Origin: Gammaproteobacteria bacterium
GTDB taxonomy: Bacteria; Pseudomonadota; Gammaproteobacteria; Competibacterales; Competibacteraceae
Assembly (NCBI GenBank): GCA_024235135.1
Contig: JACKMZ010000005.1
Location: 1 to 64,000, forward strand
DNA length: 64,000 bases
Direction: 5' to 3'
Below the pieces are notes generated by a model. The model was given only the letters and a program-made list of their open reading frames with translations, made no database searches and was not told the origin of the DNA. This document shows positions 1 to 9,855 of this stretch, piece after piece. Made by a program: the position numbers and the translations under genes. The first letter of the stretch is position 1; each line of letters starts with the position of its first letter.

Positions 1-684
1 TTTCGATACGCCTTGTTGAAGGTGTCATCGAAACGGTATTTCTGGTATGCCCTTTATCACCACCTGTGCAATGACGGATTCGGCATGGCCCTCATCGCAC
101 GGCGCGTGGCGGAAATCTATTCGGCGTCATCCGATCCTCTACCCTCAACAAAGCCGGCCCAATGGTTCGGGCTTTTGGCGGATGAACACGCTTACACGCA
201 GTCGAGTCATTATCAGCGCGATCGCCAATTTTGGCAGGCATGTTTAGCGGAACGGTCCGAGCCGATCACCCTGTCAGGCAAACCTCCGACGTATGGCTCT
301 GCGGTTATTCGCTGCACGGCTGAGCTAGCGCCACCGGGGCGTGCCACCATTGAATCTATCGGTAAAGTCTACGGCGCGAGCTTTGCGCAAGTCATCATGA
401 GTGCCGTCGCCCTGTTTCTTTACAAACATTCCGGGCAACAAACGGTAAGCCTCGGTATCCCGGTCACCACGCGCACCAGTAATCTGCGTCGCCAGATCGC
501 AGGGATGGTTTCCAATTTCATCCCGTTGCTTCTCAACATCAAGCCCGATAGCCGTCTGAGCGATTTATTACCGCAAGTGAGCCAGCGGCTACGCCAAGCG
601 CTACAGCATCAGCGTTACCGTGGCGAGGATCTTCGTCGTGATTTTGGGCTCGGTCCCACGGACCCCGAGCTGTTTGGCCCCTAG
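1..684 (+). CDS. NRPS condensation domain, C-terminal part (open at left edge)
   Basis: This is the end of a condensation domain of a non-ribosomal peptide synthetase. It forms the peptide bond between the upstream chain and the amino acid loaded by the next adenylation domain. The frame is open from base 1, so the gene begins outside the window. The catalytic motif HHLCNDG (family pattern HHxxxDG) lies at about 58-78. The usual later motifs follow, including the VSNFIPLLL segment near 510-535. Translation stops in the middle of the conserved LFGP-(L/V)-N-PFDY motif, because one base is missing from a C run at 678-681. The remainder of the motif is in the next frame, so this and the next entry were one gene. 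Whether the break is real or a sequencing error cannot be told here. Confidence 0.88.
   Translation, partial: FRYALLKVSSKRYFWYALYHHLCNDGFGMALIARRVAEIYSASSDPLPSTKPAQWFGLLADEHAYTQSSHYQRDRQFWQACLAERSEPITLSGKPPTYGSAVIRCTAELAPPGRATIESIGKVYGASFAQVIMSAVALFLYKHSGQQTVSLGIPVTTRTSNLRRQIAGMVSNFIPLLLNIKPDSRLSDLLPQVSQRLRQALQHQRYRGEDLRRDFGLGPTDPELFGP
678..684 (+). other. Single-base frameshift joining two NRPS frames
   Basis: The four Cs at 678-681 are followed by TAG. A fifth C would read ...LFGPLVNILPFDY... straight through into the downstream frame, which restores a textbook condensation-domain motif. The break is therefore a one-base loss in a homopolymer. Confidence 0.85.
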
Positions 685-692
685 TCAACATA

Positions 693-3635
693 TTGCCGTT
701 TGATTACCAATTACGCTTTCGTGGGCATCCTACGCGTAGTCACAATTTGGCTGGCGGTCCATCGTGGGATTTGCAAATTATCGTTTACGACCGCCAAGAC
801 GGCCATCCAGTACGCATTGACTTTGATGCGAATTCAAGCAATTACCCACCGGAAGAGTTAGCTGAACATCAGAGGCGTTTTTTGGCCTTCTTGAAACACT
901 GGATGAAGGCCGAGCCGGAGACGCCGGCTTATCAGATCACGTCACTGTCTCCCACTGAACGCCAGCAGGTACTGAACGATTTCAACGCCACCGCTCGGGA
1001 ACTGCCCACCGATACGCTGCCGGCGCTGTTCGAGGCACAAGTACGGCGGACACCCGACCAGCCGGCCGTCGTCTTCAACAAGCAGCAACTTAGCTACGCC
1101 GAACTCAACGCCCGCGCCAATCAACTGGCCCATTACCTGATCGACCAGGGCATCGGGCCGGACGAGCGCGTGGGCTTGTGCCTGGAACGCTCCCTGGAAC
1201 TGATCGTCAGCCTACTCGCCATCGTCAAGGCCGGCGCCGCCTATCTGCCACTTGATCCCGATTATCCGCTGGCACGGTTGGCTATGATGCTCGATGACAG
1301 CCAAGTCCATTGGCTTGTGACCCAATCGTCTCTTCGAGCCCGATTGCCGGAGACGGTGGCAGCGTGTGCGATCATTGAATGGGATGCCTCGTGTTTGCGA
1401 GGGCCAACGGCCAATCCCTCGTGTCGGACCCATGCCGGAAACCTGGCTTACGTCATGTACACTTCGGGTTCTACCGGCCGCCCCAAGGGCGTAGCCCTGT
1501 CCCAAGGCGCACTCAGCAACCTCGTCCACTGGCATACCCGGCAAGCGGAATTAGGCACGCCTGCCCGTACGTTGCAATTCACCTCCTTGAACTTCGACGT
1601 CTCCTTTCAAGAAATCTTCAGCACCTGGGCCAGTGGGGGCTGCCTGGTATTGATCAACGAGCAGGATCGGCGCGATTTCCAACACTTGTTGGCGGTGATC
1701 GTCCAACACCGGGTTCAACGACTGTTCATGCCCTTCGCCGTGCTTGATCAGCTGGCCGATAGCGCCCAATCAGAGCCGGTCCCGTCATTGGAGGACGTAA
1801 TTACGGCGGGTGAGGCGCTGGTTATGACACCGGCGTTGGTTCGGTTTCTGACCCGCAGCGGAGCCCGCCTACACAACCATTACGGTCCCACGGAAAGCCA
1901 TGTCGTGACGGCGTATCGTTTGCCGGAAAATCTACCTGACGCACCGGAACGGCCACCCATTGGTACCCCACTGGCCAATACCCGCGCCTACGTGCTAAAC
2001 GCCCAGTTGGAACCGGTTCCCATCGGCGTGCCCGGCGAACTGTACCTCAGTGGCGCGGGTTTGGCGCGGGGTTATCTGAACCGCCCGGCGCTGACATCCG
2101 AACGCTTCGTGGCCGACCCCTACGCCCCCACGGCGGGAAGCCGTATGTACCGCACCGGGGACTTAGTGAAGTGGCAGGCCGACGGCGCCCTGGAGTTTCT
2201 AGGGCGGGTCGACCAACAGGTCAAAGTCCGGGGTTTTCGCATCGAACCCGGCGAGATCCAAGCCGTTCTTCTGGCCCACGAGGCCGTGGCCCAAGCCGCC
2301 GTCATCGCGCGGGATGAGCCGGGCGGGACTCAACTGGTCGGTTATGTGGTCGCTTCCGGTAAAGCCGAAGCGGACACCGCCGTGTTACGCCGTTATCTGC
2401 AAACCCAACTGCCGGCCCACCTGGCGCCTACTCACCTAATAATACTGGAGTCCCTGCCGCTGACCGCCAACGGCAAGCTGGACCGCCGGGCCTTGCCCGC
2501 GCCCACCGGACTGCAAGCGGCTTACCGGGCGCCGCGCACACCGGAAGAAACCCTGCTTTGCGAGCTGTTTGCCGAAGTGTTGGGTTGCGTCCGGGTGGGA
2601 TTGGACGATGATTTCTTTGCGCTCGGCGGCCATTCCCTGCTGGCGATCCGTCTTACATCATCCATCAAGCGCCGCTTGGACAAGAAACTCACCTTGGTTC
2701 AGCTCTTCCAGACTCCGACACCGGGCGGCTTGGCGGTCGCGTTGAGTGCAGCGACAGTTGATAAACCGTCGTCGCAACTGATTACGATGCGCGCGGGTAA
2801 TACCCCACTGCCAATGATCCTATTTCATCCATTCGGTAACTCGCTATCCTGCTACACCCACCTCGTCACCGCGATCGATTCCAATTACACCGTCTATGGC
2901 CTACAGGCCTCGGAAGGCAGTTTGACACCACTAAATTACGAATGCTTTGATGATTTGGCAGACGCTTACTTGGCCATGATCCAACAACGTTTGCCTCAAG
3001 GACCTTATCGTTTGCTCGGGTGGTCCGCCGGCGGATTGATTGCTTTTGCCGTGGCCTGTCGGCTTGTGGAACAGGGACATGATGTGGCACTCCTTGCTTT
3101 GCTGGATACCTATTGCCCTGCATTGCTACCGTCTTTTCCCAAAGCTGACTATACGTTGCGCCTGTTGTCGGTATTCGATGATTTGACGCGGCGCCAGTTA
3201 GACGTTGCGCCGGAAACTTTGTACTCAATGGAACCTGACGAGCAAATGGTTTACCTCCTTGATCGTGCCCATCAACAAGGATTCATTCCAAAAGAGTTTG
3301 GATTGACCCATGCCCGGCAGGCTTGGGAAAGCAAGGAAAAAGCAACCGCACTGATCGATGGTTATCAGCCACCCAACTATCACGGTCAGATCGAACTGTT
3401 CCGCTGCCGAGAGTATCCGCCGCTGATCGAGGACCCCCTGCTGGGCTGGGAAAAAATTGCCCATAAGCGGGTTCACGTCCGCTGGATGCCGGGTGCTCAC
3501 CATGAAATCGTCGATCCGTACCAGGCCACGCTTTTGGCCCGGCAATTGAACCGCTGCTTATCTGAGCCACGGGACGTGATTCGGGAGGGGGTGTCGATTC
3601 CGCCGCCGGTCATAGACTTTGATACCAAAAAATGA
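693..3635 (+). CDS. NRPS termination module: C-domain end, adenylation (Pro-type), carrier, thioesterase
   Basis: This is the rest of the synthetase. The first ~85 residues finish the condensation domain, so the TTG at 693 is not a true start. The adenylation domain follows (about 1015-2500), with YTSGSTGRPKG (A3), NHYGPTE (A5), YRTGDL (A7), GRVDQQVKVRGFRIEPGEIQ (A8) and NGKLDRRALP (A10). The specificity residues read by alignment to GrsA are D-V-Q-F-I-A-H-V-V, which I recall as a proline-type code. The carrier domain (about 2540-2730) has the phosphopantetheine serine in LGGHSLL. The thioesterase (about 2775-3600) has the nucleophile in GWSAGG and a likely histidine in GAHHEIVDP. A C-A-T-TE end means this module adds the last residue and releases the peptide. 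There is no epimerase domain. No tailoring genes follow inside the window. Confidence 0.92.
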   Translation: MPFDYQLRFRGHPTRSHNLAGGPSWDLQIIVYDRQDGHPVRIDFDANSSNYPPEELAEHQRRFLAFLKHWMKAEPETPAYQITSLSPTERQQVLNDFNATARELPTDTLPALFEAQVRRTPDQPAVVFNKQQLSYAELNARANQLAHYLIDQGIGPDERVGLCLERSLELIVSLLAIVKAGAAYLPLDPDYPLARLAMMLDDSQVHWLVTQSSLRARLPETVAACAIIEWDASCLRGPTANPSCRTHAGNLAYVMYTSGSTGRPKGVALSQGALSNLVHWHTRQAELGTPARTLQFTSLNFDVSFQEIFSTWASGGCLVLINEQDRRDFQHLLAVIVQHRVQRLFMPFAVLDQLADSAQSEPVPSLEDVITAGEALVMTPALVRFLTRSGARLHNHYGPTESHVVTAYRLPENLPDAPERPPIGTPLANTRAYVLNAQLEPVPIGVPGELYLSGAGLARGYLNRPALTSERFVADPYAPTAGSRMYRTGDLVKWQADGALEFLGRVDQQVKVRGFRIEPGEIQAVLLAHEAVAQAAVIARDEPGGTQLVGYVVASGKAEADTAVLRRYLQTQLPAHLAPTHLIILESLPLTANGKLDRRALPAPTGLQAAYRAPRTPEETLLCELFAEVLGCVRVGLDDDFFALGGHSLLAIRLTSSIKRRLDKKLTLVQLFQTPTPGGLAVALSAATVDKPSSQLITMRAGNTPLPMILFHPFGNSLSCYTHLVTAIDSNYTVYGLQASEGSLTPLNYECFDDLADAYLAMIQQRLPQGPYRLLGWSAGGLIAFAVACRLVEQGHDVALLALLDTYCPALLPSFPKADYTLRLLSVFDDLTRRQLDVAPETLYSMEPDEQMVYLLDRAHQQGFIPKEFGLTHARQAWESKEKATALIDGYQPPNYHGQIELFRCREYPPLIEDPLLGWEKIAHKRVHVRWMPGAHHEIVDPYQATLLARQLNRCLSEPRDVIREGVSIPPPVIDFDTKK

Positions 3636-3826
3636 TGCCGCACGCATCCGCAAGACTGCTCCGCCACGGACGGTAGCCAAGGAAATCGTCAAGGCGGCGC
3701 AGGGAACGCAGGACGCCGCGCCGCTCGTGGCCCGATTGAACTTGTCGTTCACCACCATAAAATTAACGGCGTTGCTCCAATCCGCACGGGTTCAACAAAA
3801 ACTGGCTGCCATAACAAGGAAATCCC

Positions 3827-6346
3827 ATGCCGTGCCGCGTACCACCCCGTTTGCGCCGCGTCATTCTGACGCAGATTCTGTTCATCGGGCTGCTCCTTGT
3901 CCCACCCGCCCAGGCGCGTGTCGTGGGGCTGGTGCTGGACGATTCCGGCAGTATGATTCCGATATTCGAGCGGGCGCAGTTCGCCGCCCAATTGCTGGTC
4001 GCGGTGCTCAATCCCGATGACCGCCTGTATCTGGTCAGACTCAACGGCGATCAAGGACGTATCGCCGGACCGCTGGACCTGTCCGACCGTTCGACCTTAA
4101 TGGAACAGATCCGCGATCAATGGCAATCCGTCAACAACGACCCGACGCCCTACCCGCCGCTGGAAACCCTGCTGGACCAGTTGGTCGCCGCCACCCGGCC
4201 CGGCGAGGAAGCCAGCCTGCTGGTGATTACCGATGGCGAATTCAGTTTTCCGCCCGATCACGACGAGCTTGACGCCCACTATCAACGGCTCAAAAACGCC
4301 TTCCAGGGCAAAAACCTGGCCGTGCGGTTCGTGGTTCTGCATCACAACAAGGATTTGCGCGCTGTTATCGAACAACAGGGCATCCGCCAGGCTTTGCTAA
4401 CTACCTTCAACGGCAGCCCCGACGCCGGGCGGGTGGACATCGATCGCGCGCAGAACGTCTTTCCCGGCCTGCGCCGCGTGATAACCGAACTGTACGGCAC
4501 CGACCCGGATGGCCTGGGCGACGTGGCGGAAATCCAGGGCCGCGACATCCGCTTGCATCCGCCGTTCAGCATCCGCCGTCTGGTGGTGGCGTTGGCCGAC
4601 GAGCAGGGCCGCGCCCCGGCCCGTTTCGAACAGGCCGATTTCCCGCTGAATCCCGATCCGCCGCTGGCCTTCCTGCCGGCCACCGCCCATGACCGGGCCG
4701 CGGTTTATCACCTGCAACCCAGCCAACCCCTGTTGCCCGGCCAGGACTACCGGCTGCGCTTCAACCAGAATTTACCGCCCGATACCTCGGTGCTGTTCGA
4801 TAGCGGCCTGGATCTGCAACTGAGCTATTTCGTCAACGGGCAGCCGGTGACGGCCAACGCCCAGGGCCGTTTGGTCATCGACAAAGGCGTACCGCTGGAC
4901 GCGCACGCCACGCTTACCGATAGCCTGAACGCGCAAGCGCCCCAGGTCGATTTCAGCGCCTTGCCACGGGAACCGGATTTCACCCTGTTCGAAGGCCAGC
5001 GCCGCCAGCCCATGCGGCTCGACAAACCCGGCAATTTCGCCAGCGCGCAAGTCGCCTATTCCCAGCCCGGCCAATACACCCTGACCGTGCAGGCGCGCTA
5101 TCCCGGCTTCATTGTCCGCCGCGCCCAGGATGTCATCATCGAAGTGCGGGAGATTCATAACGTGAAGCTGTCCTGGCGGACGGAACGCCGCGATGGCTGC
5201 GAGGAGTGCGCCGCCGACGAAACGCGCGCGCTGTTCACGACCCAGGCCGGTTACCGCGATCTGCTCGGCCTGACCCTGACCGCCGAGGGGCTGCCGGAAA
5301 CGGCGTCCTTCGCCCTGACGCTGGCGGCGCCGTTGCCCACCGGAGTGCGCCTGCTGGCGGCCGATGGGCAAACCGTCTTGAACGATGCCGCGACTCAACC
5401 GGTCATGCTGAAGCTCGCGCCGGGTCAATCCCTGCCCCTACGTTTACAATACAATCGGGACTATCGCGACGTCGCCAGCCAACCGATTACGTTGACCGTG
5501 CGTCCGCAACGAACCGACCTCCGCGGGACCGCCGCGTTGCCACTGAAACTGATCCCCAAAGCGCCGGCCCTGCACTTCGAGGACGACGGACACACCGGCG
5601 GCGATCAAACCCATCCGTTGCACCTACCGTTGACGCAACTGGGCGGCGAGGCCGGCGTTTTCGAAATCGCCAAGGACGCGCTGACCGATCTCAATCCCGA
5701 ATACCTGACGGTGGACAGCCCCACCCTGAATCTGGCGCTGCGGGTCGAAGGCCCGCATCGGGTGCGGGTGATGCCGAAACCCTCGTGGCATTGCGATTGT
5801 TTGACGCCGCCCGGCGAACATCGCTTTACCTTGCGCTACGACGATCCCACCGGCGTCCAGCCGGCGGCCACCTATACCGGTCATTTTTGGCTGGTTGACG
5901 AACCTTGGGTGAAAAAATGCTGGCAGGAGGCGTTAATAGTCTTAACCGTCCTGTTGGCGCTGCTCAAAATCGTCTGCCACCTGCGCACCGTCCGCTTTCC
6001 GGCGGGCAGCCAAGTGCAGGTTTGGGCCGCCGACCGCAACGGCCCGCCACGCCGCTTCTATCTGCATTCCGGCTGGTCCACGGTGTTGTCCTGCCGCGAC
6101 GAACGCCGGCGGGCCTATATTCTGGATTTGCGCGCGCTACCGACGGGGGCGTCCATCGTTTTCAGCCGCAACTATCCGGAAACGCTGTGCTTCCAGGATC
6201 GTGGCGATGGGTTGATGGAATGCTTCGCCAACCGGCAACAGCGCGATGCGCCGTGGCGTTGGGGCGAAGTGCTGATAGACGAGGAAACCCAAGAGCGTTT
6301 CGTGCTGTTGAAGGACGGCGCTCAGTACCGCCCGGACGACGATTGA
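3827..6346 (+). CDS. Membrane-anchored von Willebrand A domain protein
   Basis: This 839-residue protein has a cleavable-looking signal peptide (about residues 1-30, ending PPAQA). A VWA domain follows directly, with an intact metal-binding DDSGSM (residues 38-43) and a second metal loop in LLVITDGEF. VWA domains bind protein partners through a divalent metal. The middle ~500 residues look like beta-rich extracellular or periplasmic domains with two cysteine pairs (CEEC, CDC). One membrane segment lies at about 698-718 (ALIVLTVLLALLKIVC), leaving a ~120-residue tail predicted in the cytosol. The start at 3827 has AAGGA just upstream. It begins a cluster with the tubulin-like gene 44 bases downstream. 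The VWA would therefore face outward and the tail could meet the cytosolic tubulin-like partner. No precise function is known to me. Confidence 0.85.
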   Translation: MPCRVPPRLRRVILTQILFIGLLLVPPAQARVVGLVLDDSGSMIPIFERAQFAAQLLVAVLNPDDRLYLVRLNGDQGRIAGPLDLSDRSTLMEQIRDQWQSVNNDPTPYPPLETLLDQLVAATRPGEEASLLVITDGEFSFPPDHDELDAHYQRLKNAFQGKNLAVRFVVLHHNKDLRAVIEQQGIRQALLTTFNGSPDAGRVDIDRAQNVFPGLRRVITELYGTDPDGLGDVAEIQGRDIRLHPPFSIRRLVVALADEQGRAPARFEQADFPLNPDPPLAFLPATAHDRAAVYHLQPSQPLLPGQDYRLRFNQNLPPDTSVLFDSGLDLQLSYFVNGQPVTANAQGRLVIDKGVPLDAHATLTDSLNAQAPQVDFSALPREPDFTLFEGQRRQPMRLDKPGNFASAQVAYSQPGQYTLTVQARYPGFIVRRAQDVIIEVREIHNVKLSWRTERRDGCEECAADETRALFTTQAGYRDLLGLTLTAEGLPETASFALTLAAPLPTGVRLLAADGQTVLNDAATQPVMLKLAPGQSLPLRLQYNRDYRDVASQPITLTVRPQRTDLRGTAALPLKLIPKAPALHFEDDGHTGGDQTHPLHLPLTQLGGEAGVFEIAKDALTDLNPEYLTVDSPTLNLALRVEGPHRVRVMPKPSWHCDCLTPPGEHRFTLRYDDPTGVQPAATYTGHFWLVDEPWVKKCWQEALIVLTVLLALLKIVCHLRTVRFPAGSQVQVWAADRNGPPRRFYLHSGWSTVLSCRDERRRAYILDLRALPTGASIVFSRNYPETLCFQDRGDGLMECFANRQQRDAPWRWGEVLIDEETQERFVLLKDGAQYRPDDD

Positions 6347-6390
6347 ACCGAATAAACGAATAACCGATTGCTCGTTACAGGAGTCAAGCC

Positions 6391-9300
6391 ATGCCGACCT
6401 ATTTGGAAAACCTCAAACCCACCCTGTTGGTCGGTGTGGGCGGTACCGGTTGCGAAATCGCCGACCGAGTCTACGCGATGGCGAAAGCCAACCAGGTGCT
6501 GACCAGCAATCGCATCAATATCCTGGGCTTCGATACCGACGACAACGACATCCGCCGCCATCCCCATCTCAGCGGCCGGCAGTTGATCCGCACCAGCACG
6601 CCGAACACGGTATTCGAGTTGCTGTATTCCCATCATGGCCAGATCGACGGCTGGTTCGTGGATGACCGCGATCTGACCGCGGAAATCCGCCAGATGAATC
6701 TGATGGACGGCGCGGGTCAGATGCGCATGCTGTCCCGGCTGGCTTTTCAGACCGCGCTCAAGGACGCGCGCATCCGCGCCGACATCGACAACGCGCTGAG
6801 CGGTTTGGCCACCCACGACGGGCAAACGGCTTTCGAAGGCCAGGTCAACGTGCTGATGGTCGGCTCGCTCGCCGGCGGCACCGGCTCTGGCATGTTTCTG
6901 CAAGCGGCCTTGCTGCTTGGCCAGAAGCTGCGGGAAATGGGTTTCAGTCCGGAAATTCGCGGCCTGTTTTTGCTGCCGGATATTTTCGTGCAGGCCGCGC
7001 GTCTGCCGGTGCAACAAATTCCCAGCGTGCTGGCCAATGGCTACGCGGCCCTGCTGGAACTGAACGCGATTCTGTTGCAAACCGCCGGGCGCAGTCCGCT
7101 GCCGGTCAAGTTCGAATATGTTCCCGGTCACGATTTGCAGCCGGACGGCATGCCCTTCGTCAGCGTGGTTCTGCTGGACTATGAAAACACGCGGGGCGGC
7201 AATCTGGGCCGCAATCTCAAAGCCTACAAGGAAACGGCGGTGCGGGCCGCCTACACGCTGCTGTTCACGCCCATCGGCGGGCGCGTGGATTCGGTCGGCG
7301 TCAACGAAGTCCGGCAACGGCTGGCGGCGGCGGCCCAAGGCGTGTCGAACTGTTTCGCCAGTATCGGCGTGGGCGCGGTGGTTTATCCGCGCGAGCGCAT
7401 GCTGGATTATCTGGCCCTGCAATTTGGCCAGAATATTCTGGAAGGCGATTGGCTGAAACTGGATCAACTGTTCGCCCAGGAACTGGCGATTTACCAACAG
7501 CGCGTCAACAACGGCGAAACCGATCTCGCGCCGCCGCAACGCGCCGCCTCCTTTGTCCGCAATTTGGAACTGCAGGCCAAGGAACGGGTGCGCTTTTTCC
7601 GCGTTCTTCACGACAACGTGGAAAATCCGCGGGTCGAGGACGAAGCCGGCGAGAAGAGCGCCCCGGCGCAATATCTGCGCTACCTGAACGAGCTGGAGGC
7701 CCAGCTCAAATCCCGCTTCTGGGGAACCAACGGCACGCTGAGCCAAATCAAGCAACGCGAGCCGCTAGCTGGCGACACGCTCAACCACCGGGATGCACTG
7801 GTCAACGACGTGCGCCTGTTCGAAAACGAGCGCCGCCGTTATCGCGCCGCCGTCGACGAAGCCCTGGAGGACGTCCCGTTCAGCCTGTTCTACAATCTGG
7901 TGCTCGGCGGCGATACTCGTGGCGAGAGCGAATGGACCGGCTACCATCTGCAATCCTTCGTACTCAAGGGCAATCCGCATCTGGTGCAGGTGCGGCATTT
8001 CCTGTACCGGGTTCTGGAAGAAATCCAACGCCGCGCCGGCGCGCTGAATTACGACAGGAAACGCAAGGCCCTGGACGCCCAGGACAAACCGACGATATTC
8101 GACAATCCCGATACGCCGGATTACGTCGAAAACGCCATCGAGCGCGCCATTCAGATTGCGGAATCGAACTGGCCGGTGTGGTTCCACCGGGAATTCAAAC
8201 GCTTTTCCAACGATTACCGGGATTATTACAACGGCTATTTGCAACTGTTGCGGAATTACGCGGAGCGCGCGTTGCTGCGCCGGGTGTACGAACGACTGGA
8301 GCAGCACATCGGCGCGTTTTTGGAAGTGCTGGAGCGGTTCTTCAGCGATCTTTCCGCCCTGCGCGACGAATTGCGCCAGGAAATCAATCAAGAAGAAGCC
8401 GCCCATCAAACCGGGACTGGCGTCACCGACGGCAATCGCTACGTGTTCGCCAGCCGCGCGGCCAAACAGGCGCTCTGGGCCGACGTCCGCGAGCGCCTGA
8501 CCGGCATGAGCGGCGACGGGGCCAGCAACGCGGCGCTGACCCAGGCGTTGTACGCGCGTTTTCAGGAAGAACGGCGGGAAGACCGCTGGAAAGTCATCAA
8601 GCCGTTTTCCGGCAAGGATCTCTACCGGCGGCATATCGTGGATGGCTATTGCCGCGACACGCTCAGCCACGCGCATCGGGACGCCTACGGTTTTCACGTC
8701 ATCGAGGCGGTGCGCCGGGAAGCGACCCTGGCCGGCCAACCGTGGCAGGCGTGGCTGACGGAAATCGTCGATCTGGTCTGTTACCAAGCCGAACCCTATG
8801 TGTCCCTCTCCTTGTCCGGCGCCGGCGTGGAAGGGGATCGCACCTTGTTCTGGGCCTTGGCCCCGGCTGTCGAAAAAGCCATCGGCGACGCGGAATTGTT
8901 GGAAACGCTGTTCAAGCGCAATAACGGCTCGCAACCGCTGATCGAGGACGAATTCCCCGACGATTCGCTACTGTGCCTGAACACCTGCGTCAATCTCAGC
9001 CTGCAACAACTGCGCAAGCTGCATTCCGGCGACCGCCAGCACGCCAACATCGCCGCGCCCCAGACCGGTTCCTATGCCCAAGCCTATCGCGAGATGGTGG
9101 AGCGAATTCTGGCGGACAAGCGCGCCCATCCCGAGGGACCGGCCCGCGATTTCACCCCGCATCTGGACCGGGAATGGCACAAGCCCGGCCTGCTGCCGTC
9201 TCTGTTCGAGGACCACCTGGAGGAACAGCAAAGCCGCTTGCTGCGGGCTTACGTGCTGGGCGTGGCCCTGGGTCTGTTAAGCCAGGAGCAGCGGCACGCG

Positions 9301-9840
9301 CAGCCGGTGACGGTGTTTTGCGACCGTGAGCGGCAAGGCACGCCGGCCGGGGAGCGGGTCATCCAGACGGCGCACGACGATCTGGCTTTGCTCGACGTGC
9401 TTCGGGTTCAGCCGGAAACGGTCGCGGCCCTGCTGGATTGGGCGGGCAAGCTGCGGGAAAAAGCCGTGGACGAGCAAGGCGAACGCGCGGCCCGGCCGGA
9501 ACAGACGGTGCTGTATCGGGGCTTGCGCGCGCCGGCAACCCTGGCGCGGATACTGCGCCTCAGCACCCGCCGCGATCCCGCGCTGAAAGCCGACGAAAAA
9601 ACCAGTCAGGCCATTCAGGCGCTGTTCGAGCTGTTCAAGGAGCAGGTGCAAGCCACGCTGTTCGATCTGGCGTCGCCCGAGCAGAAAGCCTTGGCGGCGG
9701 ACGAATGGGACGGGCAGATTCGCGATGCGTTGGCGCTGTTGGCTCAGCCGCCCGCGCCGCTGCGCGAGGAAACGCTGGCCACGGTGCGGCGCTTGGCGGA
9801 GGGCATGCGGGTTCGGTTGGCGCAGGAATGGGGCGTTTGA
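6391..9840 (+). CDS. Large tubulin/FtsZ-like GTPase-family protein (Tubulin_2 type)
   Basis: This 1149-residue protein opens with a nucleotide-binding strand-loop, LLVGVGGTGCEIADRVY (residues ~13-29). It carries the tubulin signature in GSLAGGTGSGMF (around 157-168), the GGTGSG glycine loop that contacts GTP. This architecture matches the tubulin-like family (Pfam Tubulin_2, PF13809) that Makarova and Koonin linked to membrane remodelling and VWA partners. The tubulin-like part takes roughly the first 400-450 residues. The remainder is a long, charged, mostly helical extension with no domain I recognise, far larger than FtsZ (~380 residues). There is no signal peptide or membrane segment, so it is cytosolic. 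CAGGAGTC precedes the ATG. Its place between a VWA protein and two membrane proteins suggests filament formation or scaffolding at the membrane, which is inference. Confidence 0.85.
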   Translation: MPTYLENLKPTLLVGVGGTGCEIADRVYAMAKANQVLTSNRINILGFDTDDNDIRRHPHLSGRQLIRTSTPNTVFELLYSHHGQIDGWFVDDRDLTAEIRQMNLMDGAGQMRMLSRLAFQTALKDARIRADIDNALSGLATHDGQTAFEGQVNVLMVGSLAGGTGSGMFLQAALLLGQKLREMGFSPEIRGLFLLPDIFVQAARLPVQQIPSVLANGYAALLELNAILLQTAGRSPLPVKFEYVPGHDLQPDGMPFVSVVLLDYENTRGGNLGRNLKAYKETAVRAAYTLLFTPIGGRVDSVGVNEVRQRLAAAAQGVSNCFASIGVGAVVYPRERMLDYLALQFGQNILEGDWLKLDQLFAQELAIYQQRVNNGETDLAPPQRAASFVRNLELQAKERVRFFRVLHDNVENPRVEDEAGEKSAPAQYLRYLNELEAQLKSRFWGTNGTLSQIKQREPLAGDTLNHRDALVNDVRLFENERRRYRAAVDEALEDVPFSLFYNLVLGGDTRGESEWTGYHLQSFVLKGNPHLVQVRHFLYRVLEEIQRRAGALNYDRKRKALDAQDKPTIFDNPDTPDYVENAIERAIQIAESNWPVWFHREFKRFSNDYRDYYNGYLQLLRNYAERALLRRVYERLEQHIGAFLEVLERFFSDLSALRDELRQEINQEEAAHQTGTGVTDGNRYVFASRAAKQALWADVRERLTGMSGDGASNAALTQALYARFQEERREDRWKVIKPFSGKDLYRRHIVDGYCRDTLSHAHRDAYGFHVIEAVRREATLAGQPWQAWLTEIVDLVCYQAEPYVSLSLSGAGVEGDRTLFWALAPAVEKAIGDAELLETLFKRNNGSQPLIEDEFPDDSLLCLNTCVNLSLQQLRKLHSGDRQHANIAAPQTGSYAQAYREMVERILADKRAHPEGPARDFTPHLDREWHKPGLLPSLFEDHLEEQQSRLLRAYVLGVALGLLSQEQRHAQPVTVFCDRERQGTPAGERVIQTAHDDLALLDVLRVQPETVAALLDWAGKLREKAVDEQGERAARPEQTVLYRGLRAPATLARILRLSTRRDPALKADEKTSQAIQALFELFKEQVQATLFDLASPEQKALAADEWDGQIRDALALLAQPPAPLREETLATVRRLAEGMRVRLAQEWGV

Positions 9841-9855
9841 TTGGACCGGTAACCG

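Noticed and set aside
3619..4020. 133-codon frame bridging the NRPS and VWA genes
   Set aside because: It overlaps both neighbours and has no recognisable domain.
5206..5898. 230-codon open frame inside the VWA gene
   Set aside because: It is R/G/P-rich and overlaps the well-supported VWA gene in another frame; a shadow of GC-rich coding sequence.
7449..8924. 491-codon open frame inside the tubulin-like gene
   Set aside because: Arginine-rich composition with no domain; the tubulin-like frame explains the DNA.
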